Positions 22,418 to 28,068 of a stretch of DNA of 28,068 nt are shown here, piece after piece. A program made the position numbers and the translations under genes. This stretch comes from Clostridiales bacterium. Its GTDB lineage: Bacteria > Bacillota > Clostridia > Oscillospirales > Acutalibacteraceae. The DNA is taken from assembly GCA_012728445.1 (NCBI GenBank), contig JAAYFA010000319.1, forward strand, positions 1 through 28,068. Reading direction: 5' to 3'. The notes beneath the pieces are model-generated. The model was not told where the DNA came from and searched no databases. It worked only from the letters and a program-made list of their open reading frames with translations. The stretch's first letter is position 1, and every line of letters begins with the position of its first letter.

Positions 22418-23404
22418 TTATCGGTTGCTCAAAGCGACACCAAGCGCAGCATAATCGCCGATAGCATTGCCAAGTTTTGACGGTAATATTTTACAACAGT
22501 CAAGAGCCATTCCTAACGCTTCAACTTGAAGTGCTTTTTCCATTGACTCTACGAGCAACTCGCTTGAACGTTCAAATATACTGCCAATTACAATAGCCTG
22601 CGGGTTTAGGATGTCAATGAGCACTGCCAACCCACGCCCGAGATATTCACCGCATATGCTATATATTTCAGTGGCGAGTTTATCGCCGTCTTTTGCCGCC
22701 ATTGCAATTGATTTTGCGGTGATGTTTTTAAGGTCATCTTTGTTTTTACATAATGCTTGCGGTTCGTTTTTTCTCAGCTTTTCCGCTATGATGGATTGTG
22801 CCAACCTTGCTATGCCTCCACCGCTGCAGAAGCCTTCAAAGGACCCTGCCTTGCCATAACCGACAGGTCCGGTTTCGGCCAGACGAATATGCCCAACTTC
22901 ACCGGCCATATCGTTCGTGCCGGTATAAAGTTTACCGTCTAAAATCAACCCCGCACCCATACCGGTACCAAAGGTTAGAAAAATCATATTGTTGTAGCCT
23001 TTCCCCGCACCGAAACGCCACTCGGCAAGTGCGCAGGCATTGGCATCATTTTGTAAATATACGGGGACCCCATACCTTGCATTGAACAACTTGACGATAG
23101 GTACACCGTCCCAATCGGGCAAATTCGGTGGGGTGTATATGATACCCTCTTTGCTGCTTAACGGGCCGCCGCAACTAATGCCGATTGCAGTCAAATCCGA
23201 CGCACTCAGCTCGTTGCGAAGCAGAACTGCGTCACAGTCTGTAAAAAACTCATTGATTACCGATTGCCAACCTCTTTCTTGATCTGTAGGAAAGCTGAGT
23301 TTATCAATAATAAAGGCGTCAAGGCTACCTTCCGGGATGTTCCCTTGCCCCAAAACTACAGCGCATTTTGTACCGCCTATGTCAAGCCCAAGTGAATATT
23401 TCAT
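22418..23404 (-). CDS. ROK family sugar kinase lacking the zinc cysteines
   Basis: A 328-residue ROK family protein without a DNA-binding domain, so a sugar kinase and not a NagC-type repressor. The ATP phosphate loop is LDIGGTKCAVV (7-17), the catalytic base D120 lies in QNDANACALAEW, the second phosphate loop is GTGMGAG, and EVGH (169-172) carries the first zinc His. The normal zinc motif CxCGxxGCxE is replaced by GYGKAGSFE: all three Cys are gone and the loop is one residue shorter. It probably phosphorylates a hexose or related sugar; substrate unknown. First gene of the four-gene carbohydrate operon, 33 bases downstream of a perfect -10 box. Start ATG with AAAGGTG upstream. Confidence 0.93.
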   Translation of the reverse strand: MKYSLGLDIGGTKCAVVLGQGNIPEGSLDAFIIDKLSFPTDQERGWQSVINEFFTDCDAVLLRNELSASDLTAIGISCGGPLSSKEGIIYTPPNLPDWDGVPIVKLFNARYGVPVYLQNDANACALAEWRFGAGKGYNNMIFLTFGTGMGAGLILDGKLYTGTNDMAGEVGHIRLAETGPVGYGKAGSFEGFCSGGGIARLAQSIIAEKLRKNEPQALCKNKDDLKNITAKSIAMAAKDGDKLATEIYSICGEYLGRGLAVLIDILNPQAIVIGSIFERSSELLVESMEKALQVEALGMALDCCKILPSKLGNAIGDYAALGVALSNR

Positions 23405-23436
23405 TAAGATTTACACCTTTCTACTACGATGAACAA

Positions 23437-23465
23437 ATTATAACCAATCGCAGGCTAAGTGTCAA
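23437..23465 (-). promoter_or_regulatory. Consensus promoter of ROK-SIS-GH2-GH99-like operon
   Basis: On the minus strand TTGACA (23465-23460), 17-base spacer, TATAAT (23442-23437). Confidence 0.88.
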
Positions 23466-23529
23466 TAAAAGTTAGATTGGGTACAATGAGAAACAATGTG
23501 TTAATTTCTATGTATTTTTAGAAAAGGCA

Positions 23530-23558
23530 TTGACAATCCTTAACATCATCGTTATACT
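23530..23558 (+). promoter_or_regulatory. Promoter of arsR operon
   Basis: TTGACA (23530-23535), 17-base spacer, TATACT (23553-23558). Confidence 0.87.
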
Positions 23559-23560
23559 GG

Positions 23561-23580
23561 ATATAGACTTATATCTATAT
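23561..23580. promoter_or_regulatory. ArsR operator 1
   Basis: ATATAGA-n6-TCTATAT, perfect 7-base arms, beginning two bases after the -10 box and covering the transcription start. Fits autoregulation by the adjacent ArsR-type repressor. Confidence 0.7.
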
Positions 23581-23598
23581 CATAGATTTGCATCTATG
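23581..23598. promoter_or_regulatory. ArsR operator 2
   Basis: CATAGAT-ttgc-ATCTATG, perfect 7-base arms directly abutting operator 1 and sharing its ATAGA/TCTAT half-site core. It ends just before the arsR ribosome binding site. Confidence 0.65.
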
Positions 23599-23614
23599 TC
23601 AGGAGTGAGAAACA

Positions 23615-23932
23615 GTGAACCCGGTCAACTACTTACCAATATTTAAAGCATTGGCAGATGAAACCCGTTTCAGCATTGTAAAACTACTGACGCAGGGTGA
23701 ACAGTGCGGGTGTGATATTCTCGAACATTTCGATATCACCCAGCCTACGCTTTCCTACCATATGAAGGCGTTGTGTGACAGCGGCCTTGTACAGGGACAG
23801 CGGGACGGCGCTTGGGTCAGATACTCCTTAGATAAAATTGTACTGGAAAGCGTCCAAGCTTTGTTTTCGAGTTTCTGCCGGACCGATGCCGAAAATCTGC
23901 CAAAAGCCGACTGCCGTGAGCTTTGTGACTAA
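23615..23932 (+). CDS. arsR: ArsR/SmtB family metal-sensing repressor
   Basis: A 105-residue winged-helix repressor. ALADETRFSIVKLL is the typical first helix, GEQCGCDILEHF carries C31 and C33 in the position of the arsenite-type CxC (ELCVCDL) of helix 3, and TQPTLSYHMKALCDSGLV is the recognition helix region. Cys residues at the end (CRTDA, CRELCD) may supply further ligands. The CxC suggests As(III), Sb(III) or soft metals such as Cd(II) instead of the alpha5 zinc site. GTG start with AGGAG eleven to twelve bases upstream. It leads the operon with a CDF exporter 33 bases on and has two tandem operators at its promoter. Confidence 0.94.
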   Translation: MNPVNYLPIFKALADETRFSIVKLLTQGEQCGCDILEHFDITQPTLSYHMKALCDSGLVQGQRDGAWVRYSLDKIVLESVQALFSSFCRTDAENLPKADCRELCD

Positions 23933-23965
23933 AGGCAAGCGCAGCTACAAGCAAGGAGTTCACCA

Positions 23966-24874
23966 ATGGATAATGTGCCTAAACACGACCACACGCATAA
24001 CCATGTGGATAGCAACGTAACAGGAATAAAGTTGCTGTTCATCATCGTCTTAAATTTCGCCACCACTGCCGCGCAGGTAATCGGCGGCCTCGCATCGGGC
24101 AGTTTATCTTTAATCTCCGATGCGCTGCACAACTTCAGCGACGGCGTCTCTATTATTATCAGCTACTTGGCCCTGAGCATTGCCCGCAAAAACAAGGATG
24201 CGAGCAAAACGTTCGGTTATAAGAGGGCAACCATCTTAGCGGCGTTGCTTAACTCCTCGGTTCTTATTGTTATTGCCGCTTTTCTGTTTAAAGAAGCGTA
24301 TGAGCGGTTTTTAAACCCGCAGGTTATAAACGGCAGTCTGGTTATCTGGGTTGCGCTGGCGGGGCTACTCGCAAATATTATCGGTGTTGTTTTGCTGCAT
24401 AAAAACGCGAAGGGCGATATGAACTTAAGAGCTTCTTACCTACACCTGGTTAGCGACTCCCTATCCTCGGTCGGAGTCGTTATTGGCGGTATTTTGATTT
24501 ATTTTTTCAAGATCTACTGGGTCGATCCTTTGCTGACGGTGCTCATTGCTCTTTATGTGATTACCGAAAGCTATAAGATTGTAAAAAAAGCGGTTCACAT
24601 CCTCATGCAAGGTGTGCCGGAAAACATTGATACGAGTGAAATTATAAAAGAGCTTGAAAAGATTAAAGCAATCAATGACGTGCATCATGTCCATGTTTGG
24701 AGTTTGGATGAAAAAAATCTAAATTTTGAGGCACACATCACTATTAATGACATGCTCTTGAGCGAAGCGAACAAGATTAGCGAAGACATTGAACACGCCC
24801 TTACACAATACGGTATTAACCATGTGACCATACAGTTCGAATGCGAATGCTGCAATGGGGACTGTTATAAATAA
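23966..24874 (+). CDS. Cation diffusion facilitator (CzcD/ZitB-like metal exporter)
   Basis: A 302-residue CDF transporter that exports divalent metal in exchange for protons. It has a His-rich N-terminus (HDHTHNH), six membrane helices, and the transport site HxxxD in helix 2 (H55/D59 in SDALHNFSDG) and helix 5 (H160/D164 in LHLVSDSLSSVG), a combination typical of Zn/Cd exporters. The cytoplasmic domain has HHVHVWSLD. The end is Cys-rich, ECECCNGDCYK, with four Cys, which is unusual for the group and could bind soft metals. Start ATG with AAGGAG nine bases upstream. Placed between arsR and thioredoxin, it is the likely target of ArsR control. Metal: Zn or Cd by the site, uncertain. Confidence 0.94.
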   Translation: MDNVPKHDHTHNHVDSNVTGIKLLFIIVLNFATTAAQVIGGLASGSLSLISDALHNFSDGVSIIISYLALSIARKNKDASKTFGYKRATILAALLNSSVLIVIAAFLFKEAYERFLNPQVINGSLVIWVALAGLLANIIGVVLLHKNAKGDMNLRASYLHLVSDSLSSVGVVIGGILIYFFKIYWVDPLLTVLIALYVITESYKIVKKAVHILMQGVPENIDTSEIIKELEKIKAINDVHHVHVWSLDEKNLNFEAHITINDMLLSEANKISEDIEHALTQYGINHVTIQFECECCNGDCYK

Positions 24875-24892
24875 GAAGGAGAACAAATCAAC

Positions 24893-25480
24893 ATGAAAAA
24901 TTCAACAGATTCACAAACAAAAAACAATCTAGCCCTTAAAATTATCATCCCCGTACTGCTTGTTATCGTTGTCGCAGGAATATGGGCGGTAAAGAATGCA
25001 CAGCAAAAGAAAGACCTGACCAATGATACCACGATCGTTAAAACCGATGCTCAAGGCAACACCCAAGCCGGCGGTAATCCCGACTTCGCGTACGCCGTCA
25101 CGGGTGACTTTAATGTTGAAAAACTAAAATCTTACGGGCTGCCCATTATTATTGAATTCGGCGCCGATTGGTGTGCTCCTTGCAAACAAATGAAGCCAAT
25201 TGTCACAGCACTCAATAAGGAATTGGTTGGAAAAGCTATTGTAAGATATATTGATACGGACAAGTATGGCAGTTTGCTGAGTGATTATAATTTCCAGTAT
25301 ATTCCTACTCAGCTTTTCATCAATGCCGACGGAACTCCGTACAATCCCGCAAATGCCGCAAAAATTCAAATGGATTTGCATTACGACTCCGTTACAAATG
25401 AACTCGATTACACAACGCACACCGGCACACTGACAAAGCAAGAACTGCTCAGCATTCTGGAAGAAATGGGTATGAAATAA
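24893..25480 (+). CDS. Membrane-anchored thioredoxin-like protein
   Basis: A 195-residue protein with a cytoplasmic basic start, an N-terminal anchor helix (about 14-33, LALKIIIPVLLVIVVAGIWA), a polar linker, and an extracytoplasmic thioredoxin fold from about 70. The active site is W93-C94-A95-P96-C97 in FGADWCAPCKQM and the cis-Pro is in YIPTQLF. Near the end there is an insert (ANAAKIQMDLHYDSV) not found in standard thioredoxins. It should act as an extracytoplasmic thiol reductase or carrier. AGAAGGAG lies eleven bases before the ATG. It overlaps the next gene by one base, so it almost certainly works with CcdA, which would keep it reduced. Confidence 0.93.
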   Translation: MKNSTDSQTKNNLALKIIIPVLLVIVVAGIWAVKNAQQKKDLTNDTTIVKTDAQGNTQAGGNPDFAYAVTGDFNVEKLKSYGLPIIIEFGADWCAPCKQMKPIVTALNKELVGKAIVRYIDTDKYGSLLSDYNFQYIPTQLFINADGTPYNPANAAKIQMDLHYDSVTNELDYTTHTGTLTKQELLSILEEMGMK

Positions 25481-26181
25481 TGCAAACGATGATAAATGAT
25501 TGGCTGAAGGCGCTTTCAGACATAATCTCCGCCAACATTTTGTTGGCTCCCCTGCTAGCCCTTCTTGCAGGCGTGCTGACCTCTTTTACGCCTTGTGCGC
25601 TTTCCACCGTTCCGCTGGTTATCGGATACGTGGCCGGAACCGGACAAAAGAATACAAAACGGGCGTTCGCATTGTCTGCCACTTTTGCCGCAGGGATGTC
25701 TATCACGTTTACAGCGCTCGGTGTTACGGCATCACTGCTGGGTAAATTCATGCAGAGCGCCGGTAAGTGGTGGTTCTTGGTTCTGGGTGTGCTCATGGTG
25801 CTCATGGCGCTGCAAACGTGGGAAGTCTTCAACTTCATCCCATCCACGAATGCCATTAGCAAAAATAAGAAGCGCGGATTTGCAGGTGCTTTGATAGCCG
25901 GTATTTTAGGCGGCCTGTTCGCTTCCCCTTGCGCAACACCCGTGCTCGTCGTGCTCCTAGCTTTTGTCGCAAAAGAAGCCAGAATTCTGTTGGGTGTTTC
26001 ACTGCTACTGCTTTATTCACTTGGCCACAGTACGCTCGTTTTGATTGCCGGCACTTCTGTCGGCTTTGTTAAAAAGCTGTCGGCAAACGAAAAGTACGGA
26101 AAATTCAGCACTGTGTTAAAGGTTCTTATGGGATCCCTCATTATGATGATAGCGCTTTATATGTTTTACCTCGGGTTTTAA
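25480..26181 (+). CDS. ccdA: CcdA-like thiol-disulfide membrane transporter
   Basis: A 233-residue protein of the CcdA/DsbD-beta family with six membrane helices. The two redox Cys are C39 in FTPCALSTVPL and C151 in ASPCATPVLVV, placed symmetrically in helices 1 and 4. It carries electrons from cytoplasmic thioredoxin to extracytoplasmic partners, here most likely the membrane thioredoxin encoded just before it (stop and start overlap as TAATG). No cytochrome c gene is near, so metal-linked thiol redox is a better guess than cytochrome c maturation. Last gene of the arsR operon, before a strong terminator. Confidence 0.94.
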   Translation: MQTMINDWLKALSDIISANILLAPLLALLAGVLTSFTPCALSTVPLVIGYVAGTGQKNTKRAFALSATFAAGMSITFTALGVTASLLGKFMQSAGKWWFLVLGVLMVLMALQTWEVFNFIPSTNAISKNKKRGFAGALIAGILGGLFASPCATPVLVVLLAFVAKEARILLGVSLLLLYSLGHSTLVLIAGTSVGFVKKLSANEKYGKFSTVLKVLMGSLIMMIALYMFYLGF

Positions 26182-26190
26182 AAAAGGAAA

Positions 26191-26234
26191 AAACAGCCGA
26201 CAGATTTGGATTTATCCGTATCTGTCGGCTGTTT
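26191..26234. terminator. Bidirectional terminator between ccdA and ktrA
   Basis: AAACAGCCGACAGAT (26191-26205) pairs with ATCTGTCGGCTGTTT (26220-26234), a 15-bp stem; the loop has a nested GGAT/ATCC pair. On the minus strand the stem runs into a long T-rich tail (TTTTTTCCTTTTTT), on the plus strand into TTTCTATT. Confidence 0.88.
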
Positions 26235-26291
26235 CTATTAAACGCTATAGGGTACTTAATACTGATCTTTCATCAAAACCACAGGTAAAAA

Positions 26292-26525
26292 TCAAACCGA
26301 GTTAATCAGTTTGTCGACATCATCGTTATGGCCAAGAACCATCAGATTTTCGTCTGCCAAAAACACATAGTCCGCTTTGGGCATTGGTTTTAAGTCCTGT
26401 GAATCTTTTGGTTTCGTTGCCAGCACACTCACATTATAGCGGGTGCGAACACCAACTTCGCGTAAGGTCTTGCCTATCCATTTTTTAGGTACCGGGATTT
26501 CATAAAGCGAATAGTTGGAAGTAAT
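26292..26525 (-). pseudogene. Out-of-translation RCK_C (TrkA-C) domain of ktrA
   Basis: Directly after the amber codon, in the same frame, the complement continues for 77 codons to a TGA: it begins ITSNYSLYEIPVP and continues with KKWIGKTLREVGVR, RYNVSVLA, ADYVFLADENLMVLG and DDVDKL, a complete RCK_C domain that normally binds c-di-AMP in KtrA proteins. Base sequence and codon use look intact, with no further stops or frameshifts. It has no start of its own with a good ribosome binding site, so it is probably not made unless the stop is read through. Together with the part before the stop it would give a normal 219-residue KtrA. Confidence 0.85.
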
Positions 26526-26951
26526 CTAAAAATAATCAAGGACGGACTTTGAGCTAAGCTTAACCGCAAGGCGCTTCGCCATATCTTTTTCCGGGTAAAT
26601 TGTCTCGTCTGCGCCAACGAGCTTCAGCAATTTCGCATGGGAATCGCTGTCCGCGCGAGATATGATGTGCCTGGCTCCCTTTTCACTGAGCAAAGCTGTG
26701 ACCTCAAGCGAATTTTGAAAGTTGTCGCCAATGGCAACAATACATTCGTCAAAATTCCTTACCCCTAAAGATTCAATATACGCTTCATTCGTATAGTGCC
26801 CTATCTCTGCGTTGGGCACACAGCTTAAAACATCGTTCACCCTGTCTTCATCAATATCAACAGCGAGGATGTCATTTTCATCGTATTCACTGAGTTTTTT
26901 CGCAAGGTGTTTCCCGAAGCGGCCAAGACCAATAAGCAGGATGGATTTCAC
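26526..26951 (-). CDS. ktrA: KtrA/TrkA potassium-uptake gating protein, RCK_N domain only
   Basis: A 141-residue cytoplasmic protein with the RCK_N Rossmann fold that gates KtrB potassium channels through bound nucleotide. The nucleotide loop is GLGRFGKHLAKKL (from residue 8) and the ribose-binding acid is D32 in ILAVDIDEDRV; the segment IVAIGDNFQNSL and GADETIYPEKDMAKRLA are typical. Family members are near 220 residues; this one stops at a TAG after LDYF, where relatives usually have Glu, exactly at the link to RCK_C, which is present downstream in frame. Thus the gene is split by one nonsense codon. It lies 29 bases after ktrB on the same strand. Confidence 0.9.
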   Translation of the reverse strand: MKSILLIGLGRFGKHLAKKLSEYDENDILAVDIDEDRVNDVLSCVPNAEIGHYTNEAYIESLGVRNFDECIVAIGDNFQNSLEVTALLSEKGARHIISRADSDSHAKLLKLVGADETIYPEKDMAKRLAVKLSSKSVLDYF

Positions 26952-26980
26952 ACTATTACCTCCGTTTAATAAGTGGTTGT

Positions 26981-28068
26981 CTAACCAACCATAATCTTTT
27001 CAAGTGGTTGTTTTGAAAGCTCTGCGCCTGCGTTCGAATGAATTGCGTAGATAATTGTAAGACACCCGACACGCCCAAAATACATAAGGAAAGTCAAAAT
27101 AAGCTTCGATGAAATACCAAGTCCGGGCGTTATCCCCGTGCTCAGCCCCACCGTGCCGATTGCAGAAGCAGATTCAAAAAGCGACTCCGTCATTGTAAAC
27201 CCGTCAATAACTGAAATCGACATCGCAGAGAAAAAGAAAAGGACGAGATAGATACTAACGATGGTAACCGCACTTCTTAAAACACTGTCATCAAGTCTTC
27301 TATAAAATATTTTTAGTTCAGAACGTCTTTTTGCCACGGTAACAGCGTTCAAAACAAGCATAGCAAATGTCGTCGTTTTTACACCGCCGGCCGTAGAGCC
27401 GGATGAACCGCCGATAAGCATTAGGACCATCATCAAAAACAAAGTGCTTTCGTGAAGCATACTGATAGAAACCGAATTAAAGCCTGCCGTTCTCGGTGTA
27501 ACCGCCTGAAAAAAAGAATTCAGCACTTTTTCAAAAATATTCATACTCTCAAAGGCAGAGGCATTGTATTCTATTGCGAAAATCATTGTCGTGGCGGAAA
27601 CAATAAGGAATAATGTTGTTGCCATGACAATTTTAGTGTGAAGTTTGTATTTTTTCCATTTGAATCTGTTGGTTTTCAAATCATCCCAAACGAAAAATCC
27701 CAGTCCGCCAAGAATAATCAGTGCCACTACCGTTAAGAGCACAAGTGGGTCATGGTTAAACGTAGTCAGCGATGAGCTTGGTTCCACGATACCCATTAAA
27801 TCAAAACCCGCATTGCAAAAAGCCGAGACACTGGTGAACATTGAAAGATATAATCCTTTGCCAAGTCCAAACTGCGGACATAGCCTAAACGCCAGCAACA
27901 GCATCCCCAACGCTTCAAACAGCAAAGCGCCGCTGATAACAAAACGGGTTAGGCGGACAATTCCGCCGACTTTCGGTGCGGAAATTGACTCCTGCATCAT
28001 AACACGTTGACTGAACCCTATTTTTTTACCAGTAAATGTGATGATCATAATGGCCAATGTTACAAACC
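26981..28068 (-). CDS. ktrB: KtrB/TrkH potassium transporter subunit, 5' end cut by window
   Basis: About 362 residues of a TrkH/KtrB-type membrane protein; the frame is open to the right edge (FVTLAIMII...) so the N-terminus and the first pore loop are missing. Pore loops with the single filter Gly are seen: SAFCNAGFD, TPRTAGFNS and SAIGTVGLSTG. The flexible helix segment after the third loop, LMLIGGSSGSTAGGVKTTT, is the intramembrane gate of KtrB/TrkH, and the protein ends in a short tail KQPLEKIMVG. It takes up K+ together with KtrA, whose gene follows by 29 bases. A short frame starting at TTG 28057 is only a part of this gene. Confidence 0.94.
   Translation of the reverse strand, partial: FVTLAIMIITFTGKKIGFSQRVMMQESISAPKVGGIVRLTRFVISGALLFEALGMLLLAFRLCPQFGLGKGLYLSMFTSVSAFCNAGFDLMGIVEPSSSLTTFNHDPLVLLTVVALIILGGLGFFVWDDLKTNRFKWKKYKLHTKIVMATTLFLIVSATTMIFAIEYNASAFESMNIFEKVLNSFFQAVTPRTAGFNSVSISMLHESTLFLMMVLMLIGGSSGSTAGGVKTTTFAMLVLNAVTVAKRRSELKIFYRRLDDSVLRSAVTIVSIYLVLFFFSAMSISVIDGFTMTESLFESASAIGTVGLSTGITPGLGISSKLILTFLMYFGRVGCLTIIYAIHSNAGAELSKQPLEKIMVG

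Larger units (their letters stand above)
23405..23614. other. Divergent regulatory region between ROK operon and arsR operon
   Basis: Holds the ROK promoter (minus), a direct repeat CATTGT-n4-CATTGT on the minus strand around 23480-23500, the arsR promoter and two tandem inverted repeats. No coding frame is seen. Confidence 0.6.

Noticed and set aside
26526..26528. Amber codon in ktrA as a sign of stop-codon recoding (for example pyrrolysine)
   Set aside because: TAG ends potD, GH16 and cysK here in normal places, and no recoding element or pyl gene is visible; a single nonsense change or read error is simpler.

Overview
The window looks like a chromosomal segment of a low-to-mid GC Gram-positive anaerobe, most likely a clostridial (Oscillospirales-like) Firmicute. 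This is an inference from several things: strong GGAGG-type ribosome binding sites, textbook TTGACA-17-TATAAT promoters, Rho-independent terminators at most operon ends, tRNA genes with encoded CCA, and the gene types (KtrAB, PotABCD, LemA/DUF2207, thioredoxin/CcdA pair, many glycoside hydrolases). No phage, insertion sequence, CRISPR array or replication origin is visible.

Layout, left to right. Bases 1-3146 (minus): lemA, a DUF2207 membrane protein with a Gly-rich tail, and the 5' part of a GH13 alpha-glucosidase that runs off the left edge. 3250-6261 (minus): alanine racemase with its own promoter and terminator, then a B12-binding radical SAM protein. 6404-8892 (plus): an unrecognised polytopic membrane protein and a heme catalase. 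8961-10930 (minus): a secreted DUF4838 glycosidase-like protein with a clear promoter and operator. 10948-11341 (minus): two tRNA-Leu genes (GAG, CAG) followed by two homologous terminator hairpins separated by a fragment of tRNA 3' end. 11410-15514 (minus): a potABCD polyamine importer operon. 15671-15828 (plus): tRNA-Pro(GGG). 15979-18102 (plus): GH16 beta-glucanase and cysteine synthase. 18124-23465 (minus): a four-gene carbohydrate operon (ROK kinase, GmhA-like SIS isomerase, GH2 glycosidase, GH99-like membrane-anchored hydrolase). 23530-26234 (plus): arsR, CDF metal exporter, membrane thioredoxin, CcdA. 26292-28068 (minus): ktrB (cut by the right edge) and ktrA, which is interrupted by an in-frame amber codon.

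How the parts work together. Much of the window is carbohydrate scavenging: extracytoplasmic hydrolases (GH16, GH99-like, DUF4838) and probably cytoplasmic ones (GH2, GH13), with a kinase/isomerase pair to feed a released sugar into central metabolism. Catabolite-response-like sites lie next to the GH16 and DUF4838 promoters. A second theme is ion and redox homeostasis: polyamine import, potassium uptake, metal efflux with an attached thiol-redox relay, and catalase.

The most interesting points are: (i) the kinase/isomerase/GH2/GH99-like operon, whose ROK kinase lacks the family's zinc cysteines and whose isomerase keeps the GmhA catalytic Glu and His, which raises the possibility of a heptose or unusual-hexose salvage route; (ii) the amber codon that splits ktrA exactly between its RCK_N and RCK_C domains; (iii) duplicated, compensatorily diverged terminators with a tRNA 3'-end remnant; (iv) an ArsR/CDF/thioredoxin/CcdA operon with two tandem operators; (v) a PotD that is anchored by a C-terminal membrane helix instead of a lipid.
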